Source of the DNA: a virus
IMG/VR virus record: IMGVR_UViG_3300009636_000014
Span: 1-42,957 of that record
Length of the DNA: 42,957 nt
Direction: 5' to 3' (one strand)
In this document: positions 7,598-16,756 of the stretch, piece after piece
Position numbering within the stretch: the stretch's first letter is position 1
Layout: the number at the start of each line of letters is the position of its first letter
Translations under genes and position numbers: made by a program
The notes under the pieces: model-generated
Seen by the model: the letters and a program-made list of their open reading frames with translations, nothing else
What the model was told of the DNA's origin: nothing
The model's database searches: none

Positions 7598-8878
7598 ATG
7601 ATTTACAATCCTAATGACGTATTAATAACTCAAAGAAATTCCACAAGTTCCTCATTTGTTGAACAGGTTCTTTCCTCTTCGGCAAACTCTGTGGTATTAT
7701 TTGATTCAACCGCACATTTGATATCTTTATCAACTCAAAGTTTTTTAGCAAATAGTTTAAAAAGTCTTACATCACATTATATTCCAAAATGGGAAACAAG
7801 TTCTTTGGTAAATTCTAGGATTACTGACGATGGAACCGATTTAACTATTACTGTGGGCGACGGTTCCGGTAGTGGAGTTATTCGACTGAATAATAATGGC
7901 GGAAACGGAATATATTTGGATAATGATTCTCTTATTTCGATAGGTGGAGATGCAGCGGTAAACATAAATTCAACTAATATAGTAAGTGTATTTGCAGGCA
8001 GCGCATCGTTCAGCAGCCCAAACAATATAGCATTAGGAAGTCCAATAATAAACATGTATGGTGCTGTTGTTGTACAAGAAAACTTTGATCAATCATCTGA
8101 TGCATTACAGATTCAAGATAATAATTCAAATGTATTATCCAGAATTGATATTAATGGAAATATAAGTTGTTCCAATGCTTATACTACCGCAAGTTATGCA
8201 GTAAGTGCAAGCGTTTTATCTCCATCATTTATTAATGTTCCAAATGGGGTTGCTGGATTGGACTCAAATGATAATCTATCAGGTGTTGTTATTCCATTAC
8301 AAGACACACAACAAAACCTTGGTGGTATAGTGCCAGCAAGTGGCCAATTTGTTTATGCTATTGATACTAAAGCTTCTTTTATAGGCGACGGAACAAGTTC
8401 CATTGCTCCAACTTTTGTAAGTCAATCAATAACTAATTTAGCCCCGTTGACACGATTTAGTCCTTTAAGCGGAAGTGGTGTTGACGGATTAGGAAAGGTA
8501 GGCATTGCTTCTTCGTTCAGCTATTCTTGGCCTGTTATGTTTCAAAATGGTGTAGGGTCGTTTGTATTATATCAACTTCCAAACGATGCAACTATTAAAA
8601 CTATGTTAGCAAAAATTACTACATTTGTATGGGAAGGTGAAGATGCTTATGACGAATTACATATTGATACTATTGGAGCATATTGGGCAGGCACTTGGAT
8701 ATATTCCAGTTCGTCAAGGCATATATCATCTTCAGCTGCAAACAATACGTATAATTACACGGCTTCATTTAATACGTTAACCCGTCAATTACTTATAAAT
8801 TATAATAATGCAACAAGTTGGGCATCTCCAGCAATAATAAAGCTGGAAGTGGATATAAGTAATAATACAAGTCCATAA
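7598..8878 (+). CDS. Tail fibre / adhesin protein
   Basis: 426 residues from the ATG at 7598 (MIYNPNDVLITQRNST); upstream in-frame starts lie inside the previous gene. The N-terminus is related to those of the fibre proteins at 10134, 13796 and 15260 (N-x-V-x-x-x-R-N/D pattern, then a hydrophobic strand). The body is Ser/Thr/Asn/Gly-rich, with beta-helix-like stretches (GVIRLNNNGGNGIYLDN, LQIQDNNSNVLSRIDINGN) and a short TASYAVSASVLS segment of the repeat type that fills the 10134 protein. The C-terminus is a beta-rich head with aromatic strands. It is probably part of a host-binding fibre. A TATTTAT box lies only 3 nt before the start. Confidence 0.7.
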   Translation: MIYNPNDVLITQRNSTSSSFVEQVLSSSANSVVLFDSTAHLISLSTQSFLANSLKSLTSHYIPKWETSSLVNSRITDDGTDLTITVGDGSGSGVIRLNNNGGNGIYLDNDSLISIGGDAAVNINSTNIVSVFAGSASFSSPNNIALGSPIINMYGAVVVQENFDQSSDALQIQDNNSNVLSRIDINGNISCSNAYTTASYAVSASVLSPSFINVPNGVAGLDSNDNLSGVVIPLQDTQQNLGGIVPASGQFVYAIDTKASFIGDGTSSIAPTFVSQSITNLAPLTRFSPLSGSGVDGLGKVGIASSFSYSWPVMFQNGVGSFVLYQLPNDATIKTMLAKITTFVWEGEDAYDELHIDTIGAYWAGTWIYSSSSRHISSSAANNTYNYTASFNTLTRQLLINYNNATSWASPAIIKLEVDISNNTSP

Positions 8879-8881
8879 ATT

Positions 8882-10081
8882 ATGAGCATAAAAATAATTT
8901 CTCCACAATTATCTTCGTCTTTGATTGCTGAATCGGTTAAAGAAGATTTTGGTCTTGCCGCAACGCCAGTAACAACTTTATCGGGGTCAACATCCAGTTC
9001 ATTATCCAAAAGTTTGGATGTTATTTATAATGTTGTCAATACACCCAAAAGCACCACCACCGCAACACTGAATATTAATGTTCCATTCGGTGCCACATAT
9101 ACGGCATCTTACAATAATTTAACACCATCTATCGCTAATTTCACCGCATCAACGCAAACGTATGGTTATATCACTGATGGCACAGCAAGTATAAATGTGA
9201 TGGTGGGAAATAGAACCAAAAACATTCAGTCACTAATATCACAAAAATTAAACACAACCGTTGCATTGTTTTCTTCGTATGTGACCAATTCTTTGGCATA
9301 TAACATTTATTTTTCAGGGAGTGCAAGTATATCAGGATTGGCACTAAATCCAACCACACAAAACATTTACTCATCAACAAACGATACTACTTTTACTTAT
9401 GTAAGGAATACTGCTTCGTGGGTCAGTGGTATTAATCAAACGTGTGTTCCGGTTTATTCCAATACTTCAGGCCAAGTATATAATGGTATGTTGGTAACGC
9501 CTGATATATTGATATGTGCCAATCACGCACCACATAGTACCGGTGATATACTATATTTTCTTGACAACAATAATACCACAATAAGTAAATCCATTATTGG
9601 AACTTCAAACATTGTTGGATCAGATATATTAGTGGCAAGATTTAGTTCGAGTTTATCTAGTAGTATAAAACCAGCAAGAATACTTCCAAGTTCATCCTAT
9701 CAAGGGCACTTAGTTAATTTATCAACGCAGGCACAACTAGCAACCCAAGTTCCGTGTGTGTGGTTTGACCAATATAGAAAAATAAGGATTGCCTGTATAA
9801 ACACGATGCAACTTCCTACATCATTCGTCTATTTTTCACCGCCATCAGGCAGTAGTCCGTTTTTTCCGTGGTATGTTACACCTATCGGTGGAGACAGTGG
9901 TGCGCCCCTATTTTTTATTATTAATAATGAATTGATAGCCATAGGTGCATTATTTACGCCTGCTAATTTACCGGGTATTTCAAGTTTTACATCCCAAATA
10001 AATTCCACTATAATAGCGTTGGGAAGTACCAGCAGTTTAGTTACCATGAGTTTGTCTGCATTTCCAACCTATTCACAATAA
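8882..10081 (+). CDS. Fibre protein with C-terminal trypsin-like serine protease domain
   Basis: 399 residues. The first about 190 are Ser/Thr-rich fibre-like sequence. The C-terminal half has the three landmarks of a chymotrypsin-fold (clan PA, S1-type) protease in the right order: LVTPDILICANHAPH with His215 (compare TAAHC), VGSDILVARF with Asp248 (compare DIAL), and PIGGDSGAPLFF with Ser339 in GDSGAP. The spacings (33 and 91 residues) are near the family's usual values. The expected substrate is protein: either cell-surface protein during adsorption or the fibre itself (autoprocessing). No signal peptide is visible. It lies among fibre genes and is separated from the previous one by 3 nt. 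The triad is seen directly; activity is inferred. Confidence 0.7.
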   Translation: MSIKIISPQLSSSLIAESVKEDFGLAATPVTTLSGSTSSSLSKSLDVIYNVVNTPKSTTTATLNINVPFGATYTASYNNLTPSIANFTASTQTYGYITDGTASINVMVGNRTKNIQSLISQKLNTTVALFSSYVTNSLAYNIYFSGSASISGLALNPTTQNIYSSTNDTTFTYVRNTASWVSGINQTCVPVYSNTSGQVYNGMLVTPDILICANHAPHSTGDILYFLDNNNTTISKSIIGTSNIVGSDILVARFSSSLSSSIKPARILPSSSYQGHLVNLSTQAQLATQVPCVWFDQYRKIRIACINTMQLPTSFVYFSPPSGSSPFFPWYVTPIGGDSGAPLFFIINNELIAIGALFTPANLPGISSFTSQINSTIIALGSTSSLVTMSLSAFPTYSQ

Positions 10082-10101
10082 ACATAATTTAGGTTTTCGT
10101 A

Positions 10102-10108
10102 TATTTAT
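10102..10108 (+). promoter_or_regulatory. TATTTAT box before repeat-fibre gene
   Basis: GTATATTTATTGGG lies in the 52-nt gap after the protease-fibre gene. The box ends 25 nt before the ATG at 10134, and AAGG (10124-10127) offers a weak ribosome-binding site. It probably starts a new transcript for the repeat-fibre cluster. Confidence 0.4.
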
Positions 10109-10133
10109 TGGGTAACAATGATAAGGTAAATAC

Positions 10134-12680
10134 ATGCCGATTTCAAACACTAATCCAAGTTCAAATGAAGTTGTAATGATACAACGTGACCCCACGAATA
10201 GTGTTTATCAAGAGGCACACATTTCAGGTTCGGGTTTAATCATTCATATCAATCCTAGTGGCAGTCTTGATGCAGATACTTCTGCGTCGTTTTTTGCAAT
10301 CTATCCTGTACCAACCGCGAGTTATTCAGGAACTTCAAGTTACACCATCACGTCTTCCTATGCAATAAATGGTGGTACAAACTTGATCACAGCTTCAACG
10401 TATCCAATTACAGCAAGTTACTCCATTACAGCTTCGTTTGCAATGAATGGTGGCGGTGGAGCTAACGGGTCTGCTTCATGGGCAAGTTCGTCGTTTTTTG
10501 CAACTTCTGCTTCCTATGCAGGAACAGCAAGTCTATTATTGGGGTCAATTTTTAGTGCAATTTATGCAACATCAGCTTCATGGGCAAGTTCATCAGTAAG
10601 TGCAAGTTATTTACTTAATATATCAAATTCGATATCTGCTTTAACAGCGAGTTATGCCATAACTGCTTCTTATGCAATAAGCGCGTCTTATGTTCCAACT
10701 GCTTCTTATGCAATTACCACATCATTTTACAATGGAACTGCTTCTTATGCACTTAGTGCATCATATGTTTTATCGGCTAGTTGGGCAATGACTGCCTCAT
10801 TTTATAACGGAACTGCGTCATATGTAATAAGTGCAAGTTACGCGCCATCTTCGAGTGTAGCTGTAACTTCATCATATACTCCAACGGCATCATATGCTAT
10901 AAGTGCATCATATGCTATAACCGCAAGTAGAGCAATAAGTGCATCGGTTGCCCAAACAGCTAGTTTTACAGTAAGTTCATCGTATGCCAATAGTTCATCG
11001 TATGCTATGTCATCTAGTTGGGCAATTACTGCTTCATATTATAATGGAACAGCTTCTTATGTATTAAGTGCATCATATGCGCCAACAGCTAGTTTGTCTG
11101 TAACCGCGTCATATGTTGTATCATCCAGTTGGGCTATAAGTGCATCGTATGTTCCGACTTCAAGTTGGGCCATTACCGCATCGTATTACAATGGAACAGC
11201 TTCTTATGTATTAAGTGCATCTTATGCACCTACTGCAAGTGTTGCCGTGACTGCTTCATATGTCCCAACCGCATCTTATGTGGTCAGTGCATCATTCGTT
11301 CCAACCGCAAGTTGGGCAATGACTGCATCTTTTTACAATGGCACAGCATCTTATGTAATTAGTGCAAGTTACGCACCAACAGCAAGTTTAGCAGTTAGTA
11401 CATCTTTTGCACCGACTACAAGTTTTGCAATTACTGCATCGTTTGCACCTACGTCGAGTTGGGCCATTTCTTCGTCATATTCTATCAGTTCATCACACGC
11501 CATTACTGCAAGTTATGCGGTAACGTCTGCCTATTGTTCAGGAACATCATCCATAGCTATTACTGCATCGTATGTTCCGACTTCAAGTTTTGCAATCACT
11601 GCATCATATTATAACGGCACCGCGTCCTATGTTTCTACTGCATCGTATGTTCCAACTGCAAGCTGGGCGTTGACTGCATCGTATGTCCCTACAGCTAGTT
11701 GGGCAATCACTGCATCGTATGTTCCAACAGCAAGTACCGCAGTTACGGCTTCTTATGTTCCTACTGCAAGTTGGGCAATCACTGCCTCATTTTATAACGG
11801 AACCGCGTCATATGTATTAAGTTCAAGTTACGCACCGACAGCAAGTATGGCTATAAGTGCATCATATATTTTCACTTCCTCCTATGCAATCACTGCCTCC
11901 TACGTTCCAACTGCAAGTTGGGCAATGACGGCATCATATGCACCAACATCATCATATGCTTTATCAGCAAGTTATAGCATAACATCGAGTTGGGCCATCA
12001 CTTCATCATATGTTCCAACAGCAAGTTGGGCAATGACAGCATCATATGCTAACACTTCATCATACGCTATAACATCAAGTTTAGTGCTTACCGCATCGTA
12101 TTACAATGGAACTGCATCATATGTGGTAACTGCATCCTACGCACCCACAGCAAGTTGGGCCATCACTGCGTCATATTATAGTGGAACAGCTTCGTATGTA
12201 TTAAGTTCAAGTTATGCACCAAGTGCATCATATGCAATCAGCGCATCAGCAGCTAGTTTATCGTTATACATAATTTCTGCATCATATGCTCTGACTTCAT
12301 CTTGGTCGCCGGGGTCTAACGCATCTGTGAGTTCATCTTGGGCAAGCGCATCCATTAGTTCAAGTTACGCTCTGACTTCCTCTTGGTCACCGGGTTCTCA
12401 AGCCTCCATAAGTGCATCTTGGGCATCAAGTTCAATGGGAGCAGATTTTGCGGTTTTAGCTGCCACAGCTATGACAGCATCATACACGTTATTTATAACA
12501 TCATCATTTATATCAACATCATACGCTTCTTCGTCAACATTTGCTTCGTCTTCATTAGCCGCAGATATATCGGAACTATCTGTATTTGCTGTGAGTTCAA
12601 GCTATACAGTTACAGCTAGTTTTGCTCAAAACGCCGCAGGTGGGGCATCAAGTATATTGGCCGTTCAAATTTTCAGTTAA
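10134..12680 (+). CDS. Hexapeptide-repeat tail fibre protein (ASYxxT repeats)
   Basis: 848 residues. The N-terminal about 55 residues (SNTNPSSNEVVMIQRDPTNS) form a putative attachment domain related to other fibre genes here. Residues about 60-830 are dominated by a six-residue unit [TS]-A-S-[YWF]-[AV]-x. Every 30-60 residues a seven-residue variant with YNGT or YSGT interrupts the array (about ten times), giving a higher-order period. The C-terminus is short (SSILAVQIFS). A regular aromatic-Ser-Ala hexad suggests an extended beta-structured shaft, but the fold is not certain. Similar ASY-rich proteins occur in environmental phages. It precedes small fibre-associated genes and may be the long tail fibre shaft. 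Confidence 0.75.
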   Translation: MPISNTNPSSNEVVMIQRDPTNSVYQEAHISGSGLIIHINPSGSLDADTSASFFAIYPVPTASYSGTSSYTITSSYAINGGTNLITASTYPITASYSITASFAMNGGGGANGSASWASSSFFATSASYAGTASLLLGSIFSAIYATSASWASSSVSASYLLNISNSISALTASYAITASYAISASYVPTASYAITTSFYNGTASYALSASYVLSASWAMTASFYNGTASYVISASYAPSSSVAVTSSYTPTASYAISASYAITASRAISASVAQTASFTVSSSYANSSSYAMSSSWAITASYYNGTASYVLSASYAPTASLSVTASYVVSSSWAISASYVPTSSWAITASYYNGTASYVLSASYAPTASVAVTASYVPTASYVVSASFVPTASWAMTASFYNGTASYVISASYAPTASLAVSTSFAPTTSFAITASFAPTSSWAISSSYSISSSHAITASYAVTSAYCSGTSSIAITASYVPTSSFAITASYYNGTASYVSTASYVPTASWALTASYVPTASWAITASYVPTASTAVTASYVPTASWAITASFYNGTASYVLSSSYAPTASMAISASYIFTSSYAITASYVPTASWAMTASYAPTSSYALSASYSITSSWAITSSYVPTASWAMTASYANTSSYAITSSLVLTASYYNGTASYVVTASYAPTASWAITASYYSGTASYVLSSSYAPSASYAISASAASLSLYIISASYALTSSWSPGSNASVSSSWASASISSSYALTSSWSPGSQASISASWASSSMGADFAVLAATAMTASYTLFITSSFISTSYASSSTFASSSLAADISELSVFAVSSSYTVTASFAQNAAGGASSILAVQIFS
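10305..12640 (+). repeat. 18-bp coding repeat array (ASYxxT hexads)
   Basis: The array encodes well over 100 copies of a six-codon unit. Amino acids are strongly conserved but codons are not: Ser in the ASY core is written both as AGT and as TCN, and Ala as GCA, GCT, GCG or GCC. Longer local near-repeats surround the YNGT units, such as the about 60-nt blocks near 11040 and 11180. Confidence 0.85.
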
Positions 12681-12697
12681 ATACCTATATATCACAT

Positions 12698-13054
12698 ATG
12701 GCTACATATTCTAAATTACTTTTAAGTGGGTCTGTTAATGGACAACAAATAAAAATAACCACCGCATCGGGTTCAGGATATACGCCCCTGCATACGGCTG
12801 TGAGTGGAACCGGGTCTTTGGATGAAATATGGTTATATGCTTATAATGATGCTACCGCAAGTGTATTAACAAGTATCCTGTGGGGTTCTACGACTGAACC
12901 TGATGCTGTAGTTCGATTTACCTTACCATCCAAAGTTGGAAGAACATTGGTTGTTGATGGAAAATTACTTCAAAATTCACTTACAGTATCGGCTTACGCG
13001 TCGGTTGCAAATGTTATAATGTTCGATGGATTTGTAAATAACATTGGACCTTAA
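12698..13054 (+). CDS. Small conserved fibre-region structural protein
   Basis: 118 residues (MATYSKLLLSGSVNGQQIKI), beta-rich and compact: an N-terminal GSxNGxxIKI strand pair, LDEIWLYAYND, VRFTLPSKVGRTLVVDG and a C-terminal NVIMFDGFVNNI. This is a recurrent small phage virion protein type, usually found beside fibre or tail genes, but its exact role is not known to me. Candidates are a trimerisation, decoration or fibre-tip protein. It follows the repeat-fibre gene by 17 nt, with a CTATATAT sequence 7 nt before its start. Confidence 0.5.
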   Translation: MATYSKLLLSGSVNGQQIKITTASGSGYTPLHTAVSGTGSLDEIWLYAYNDATASVLTSILWGSTTEPDAVVRFTLPSKVGRTLVVDGKLLQNSLTVSAYASVANVIMFDGFVNNIGP

Positions 13055-13055
13055 T

Positions 13056-13790
13056 ATGAGTATCCACACGTTACATAAAGGCGGAAGAAGATATTCTTTG
13101 AATGATTATTCTACAGGGACCTCTTTGCTTCCATCTGATATAAACGGATTGGTTTATTGGTTTAAAGGAAATGACATTTCAGGAAGCCAAGGTACTCATA
13201 TTAGTAATTGGCCTGCTGCCTATGGTACCACAATACTAACACAAAGCTTGGTCTCTGCACAACCACAATTAGATTTTACTTATTTTGGCGGGCTTCCATC
13301 TGTAAAATTTGATGGTTCACAACAATATTTTAATTTCAGTTCTACATTTAGTGCTGGTAATACTTTTACCATGATGTTTTTTATAACTCAACCAACTACG
13401 GCTTCACTACAACTATATGCATCTACAGCAGCTAATTATCAAGTAAGAATTGGAAATAATATGTGGACGTATGATACTTCAAATTCTACTTTTTCAACTA
13501 ATAATCTTAATTCACCAATGACAAATAGTTCAAAAATGATTACTGCTGTAAAACCCACGATAACCACCATAAATTGGTATGATAGTACAACTTCTATCGG
13601 TGGGGGTGGGTGTCGTTCGATGTCATGGTTTTATCTTTGCCACCCTTTTGGTAGTGATACCGGCACTTGGTTTAACGGCGCTATTGCTGAGGTACTAATA
13701 TGGAGTACTAATTTAACATTTTCACAACTAACCCAATTACATGATAATTACTTTAAGATAAAGTATGCATCGGACTTAACATTTACATAA
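13056..13790 (+). CDS. LamG/concanavalin-like virion protein (carbohydrate binding?)
   Basis: 244 residues from the ATG at 13056 (MSIHTLHKGGRRY), one base after the previous stop. From residue about 29 the sequence has the shape of a LamG/ConA-like jellyroll: GLVYWFKGNDISG, then GLPSVKFDGSQQYFNF, an alternating-strand core, and a terminal FNGAIAEVLIWSTNLTFSQL, where AEVLIW-x(n)-S-x-x-Q-L is typical of the last strand and helix of these domains. Such domains bind glycans or proteins and are common in tail fibres and tailspikes. The N-terminal basic leader differs from the other fibre proteins. A receptor-binding role is likely but not proven. Confidence 0.6.
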   Translation: MSIHTLHKGGRRYSLNDYSTGTSLLPSDINGLVYWFKGNDISGSQGTHISNWPAAYGTTILTQSLVSAQPQLDFTYFGGLPSVKFDGSQQYFNFSSTFSAGNTFTMMFFITQPTTASLQLYASTAANYQVRIGNNMWTYDTSNSTFSTNNLNSPMTNSSKMITAVKPTITTINWYDSTTSIGGGGCRSMSWFYLCHPFGSDTGTWFNGAIAEVLIWSTNLTFSQLTQLHDNYFKIKYASDLTFT

Positions 13791-13795
13791 ATATT

Positions 13796-14365
13796 ATGGC
13801 TTTAGTTTATTACCCAAAAAGCTCAATAATGTATCGCAGAGATACACAAAATACCAACGGTCTTTATGAAGAATTAGTATTGAATTGCTCTCCGGATGTT
13901 GTATTATATTTTGACACGTCATCTGTATCAAGTGTTCTTTCTGCATCAGTCTTAATAATCGGTGTGTCATCAAGTTATGCATCAACATCTAGTGTTGCGT
14001 TAAACGCCTTAAATGCTGCTTCCGCAGGTAATTCATCTTCTTATTCAACAATTTTTACAAGTTCAACAAATTGGATTACGGCAAGTTTTTCAGGGTCACA
14101 AACTCAATGGGTTAACATAACCCAATCAGGAAGTTACAATTTTACCGCATCCAACATTCCACCAGCAGGAAACAGTCAAAGTGCTGATGTTCTTGTTTAT
14201 ATCAATAATACCGCTACACAAACATCTTCCTTGGTATTTCCTTCGTCTTGGATTAATGTTGCTTCAACTTGGCCAACATATATATCTGCTAGTAAAAATG
14301 CAGTGGTATGGTTGAAGGGATTTGATAATAATACAATTATAGGCACTTGTAATATTCAGTTATAA
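13796..14365 (+). CDS. Fibre-associated protein sharing N-terminal domain with 15260 gene
   Basis: 189 residues. The first about 65 (MALVYYPKSSIMYRRDTQNT, then a strand ending VVLYFDTSSV) match the N-terminus of the 482-residue protein at 15260 (MAILYYP, R-x-T, ILNNNPSTVFYFGTGS). A Ser-rich SSSYASTSS segment follows, then a small beta domain at about 100-189 with WITASFSGSQTQWVNI and VVWLKGFDNN. Two genes with the same N-terminal module and different C-terminal domains suggest a common docking site on the tail and exchangeable ends. It lies 5 nt after the LamG-like gene. Confidence 0.6.
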   Translation: MALVYYPKSSIMYRRDTQNTNGLYEELVLNCSPDVVLYFDTSSVSSVLSASVLIIGVSSSYASTSSVALNALNAASAGNSSSYSTIFTSSTNWITASFSGSQTQWVNITQSGSYNFTASNIPPAGNSQSADVLVYINNTATQTSSLVFPSSWINVASTWPTYISASKNAVVWLKGFDNNTIIGTCNIQL

Positions 14366-14368
14366 TTT

Positions 14369-15250
14369 ATGAATCCAATGTTTTCACAACAAATTGTAGC
14401 AGGTAATGTTAGTCCTGTAGTAGTTGATTGGGTGAATAGAGTTCAGAAAAACGGTGGAGCAAAACCAAGTCAAAATACCATTGTGGCGGTTAATGATTTT
14501 TATCATAACATAGCTTCAACTACCATTTTGGGAAAAGTAAAGTCATTAAATTGTTATGTTCCAGATAATGTGATTGCGGCTATAACACCGTTAATCAATA
14601 CCGTTGGACGCGACCCTTGGTTAAATAACAATAATCAATTTGTTGCAGCAGATTTAACTATTAATGGATTGAAAGGGAATGGTAGTGACCAATTTAATAC
14701 ATCAGTTGTGAAATTTTTAGATACGGGAGTTTCGGGGTCAAATTATTCGAATGATAATACTGCTGGTCTTACTGTATATGCTTACACCACGGGCCTAAGT
14801 GCCGACGCTGGAACATATGAAGCTGGTTATACAAACGATGATGGAAGTGATGGAGCTTCTATATCATTTCATGATAATAATGCTAATATTTTTCGTTTTT
14901 GGGCATTTAATCTTAATAATGGGGGTTGTTTATTTAGTTCTACGGGTAGTGGTTATTTGTCAGGAAATCGTATTTCTTCAACGGATATGAGAATGTATTT
15001 CGCCAATGCATCCATTGCACACTCACAAGTGGCAATAAATACTGGTCTAAATACAGGAGCAAGAGCCGCACATAATATATTTGTTCATGCTGTATATCAC
15101 TGGAATGCTGGTGGTTTGGTTACATTCGGTGCCTCTCCATCCAGACTATCATTTGCGGCAATTCATGATGGTTTAACATCAAATGAATCAGGTCAATTTT
15201 TCAGTTTTATTCAAGCATATCGTCAACAAATTGGTGGAGGTTGGGTATAA
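14369..15250 (+). CDS. Fibre-region virion protein, unknown (conserved phage type)
   Basis: 293 residues. The N-terminal about 60 are helical (VVDWVNRVQKNGGAKPSQNT), followed by KVKSLNCYVPDNVIAAITPL and GLKGNGSDQFNTS. The rest is strand-rich with a FRFWAFNLNN core and ends in the helix GQFFSFIQAYRQQIGGGW. I have seen this arrangement in many tailed phage fibre clusters, but no function is established. A jellyroll-like adhesion domain in the C-terminal part is possible. It lies between the two genes with the shared YYP N-terminus. Confidence 0.5.
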   Translation: MNPMFSQQIVAGNVSPVVVDWVNRVQKNGGAKPSQNTIVAVNDFYHNIASTTILGKVKSLNCYVPDNVIAAITPLINTVGRDPWLNNNNQFVAADLTINGLKGNGSDQFNTSVVKFLDTGVSGSNYSNDNTAGLTVYAYTTGLSADAGTYEAGYTNDDGSDGASISFHDNNANIFRFWAFNLNNGGCLFSSTGSGYLSGNRISSTDMRMYFANASIAHSQVAINTGLNTGARAAHNIFVHAVYHWNAGGLVTFGASPSRLSFAAIHDGLTSNESGQFFSFIQAYRQQIGGGWV

Positions 15251-15259
15251 TTATACGTT

Positions 15260-16708
15260 ATGGCAATACTTTATTATCCAGCAGGAAATTTTTTGGGAGC
15301 AAGAAACACGGCTAATCCGGGGTTTGAACAAATTATTTTGAATAATAATCCCAGTACAGTATTTTATTTTGGAACGGGTTCAGGAATAAATGCCGTTACT
15401 GCATCAATGATGTTAATTACATCATCATATTCTACCACTTCATCTTGGACATTTGCATCAATCTCATCTTCGTATGCGAATTCTGCTTCTTTTGCAAATC
15501 AATCAATTAGTTCAAGTTATGCTAGAAGTGCCTCGTGGGCACCGGGGACAACATCAAGTTCTTACAATTATCAAACAGGTTCATATACGTTACAAAATGG
15601 AGATTTAGGAACAAATGTTGTGGTAAATTCTTCTTCATTTTCCATAATAACAATTCCATCAGGATTATCTTCTTCATTTAACTGTAAATTTTATCAAAGT
15701 GGTTCAGGAAGAATAGTTTTCACAGGGTCATTAGGAGTAAACATAAGAAGCGTAAACAACGTATTTTCATCCGCCGGGCAGCACTCAACCGTTAATCTTT
15801 ATATAGGTAAAAGCGGAGAATATATCCTAGAGGGAGATTTGGGTGACTTTAACGCACAGTTAGTTGGATGGGAAGATTTTTCATCATTAACTCCCGGCAA
15901 CTACACTAATACGGGGTCAGGATTAATTTTTACAACTGCCTCATTATGGCAATCATCGTGTATTACAGGCTCATTTTTTGTTGGTAGCGGGTCAGGATTT
16001 CATCTCAGTTCTAATAAATTGGCAACTTCACAATCCATAAATTATGTTCAATTTACAAGTTCCAATGTTTACTTTGGTAAAATGTTAAATGGAAATAATT
16101 ACAATGTGGTTAGAATTGGGGCATTAGGTGCTATGCCGGGAGGAACAACAACAGGTGGAGTAAATTCTTCTATGTTTCTTGGTTTACAACCGTGGACAAG
16201 TAGTACCAATCAATACATAATATACATACAAAACTTTACATTTTACAATGCTCCTGCACCTGATGCGTGTTATGTTCCTAATACATCAACGGGATATAAT
16301 GGTGGTAGAAATGTTAATGGGTCGTTTTCAGATAGTACACCTAAAACATTGGGTGGAGTTGTAACGCCGTCTTATATGGGTATGCCTATATTTGTTTCAC
16401 CAAGAGCAGGATTTATAGGTATGCAATTTAACAAGACAACGGGTAGTCTTTGGTCAATAATAGCATATCAAGGATATACTGATTTTGATTATACATATGA
16501 AGATTTAAGAATATGGTTGGAAACAGGTAGAATGAATAAGCCATTTTCAAGAGCTGTCCAGCCGGGCGTTTATACTACTACTATTTCAGAATCTTTTGGC
16601 CTTTTGGATACAGCTACGTTTAATTGGGCAACTAATCCCGGCGGAACCGATGCAAATACAAAACCAATGACATTTTATGCTTTTGGTGCAAGTAATTGTA
16701 TATATTAA
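15260..16708 (+). CDS. Tail fibre / adhesin with YYP N-terminal docking domain
   Basis: 482 residues. N-terminal docking-type domain (MAILYYPAGNFLGARNT, FEQIILNNNPSTVFYFGTGS), then a short Ser/Ala/Tyr repeat stretch (SSYSTTSSWTFASISSSYAN). A predicted beta domain at about 110-190 (LQNGDLGTNVVVNSSS) resembles the small sandwich common in fibres. From about 205 a larger domain begins (WEDFSSLTPGNYTN) with a carbohydrate-binding-like character and ends FNWATNPGGTDANTKPMTFY. It is the last gene of the fibre cluster; a 48-nt gap follows. It is probably a receptor-binding protein, and the domain plan parallels that of 13796. Confidence 0.65.
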   Translation: MAILYYPAGNFLGARNTANPGFEQIILNNNPSTVFYFGTGSGINAVTASMMLITSSYSTTSSWTFASISSSYANSASFANQSISSSYARSASWAPGTTSSSYNYQTGSYTLQNGDLGTNVVVNSSSFSIITIPSGLSSSFNCKFYQSGSGRIVFTGSLGVNIRSVNNVFSSAGQHSTVNLYIGKSGEYILEGDLGDFNAQLVGWEDFSSLTPGNYTNTGSGLIFTTASLWQSSCITGSFFVGSGSGFHLSSNKLATSQSINYVQFTSSNVYFGKMLNGNNYNVVRIGALGAMPGGTTTGGVNSSMFLGLQPWTSSTNQYIIYIQNFTFYNAPAPDACYVPNTSTGYNGGRNVNGSFSDSTPKTLGGVVTPSYMGMPIFVSPRAGFIGMQFNKTTGSLWSIIAYQGYTDFDYTYEDLRIWLETGRMNKPFSRAVQPGVYTTTISESFGLLDTATFNWATNPGGTDANTKPMTFYAFGASNCIY

Positions 16709-16756
16709 ATTTTTAATTTTATAAAAAAATATGTATTAAGTATAAGGTAAAAAGTT

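Noticed and set aside
11129-11362. Cys-rich reading frame inside the repeat gene
   Set aside because: It is a shifted reading of the ASY repeat DNA, with no start signal of its own.
10134-12680. CRISPR-like array because of regular short repeats
   Set aside because: The repeats are 18-bp coding units in an uninterrupted reading frame, without unique spacers.
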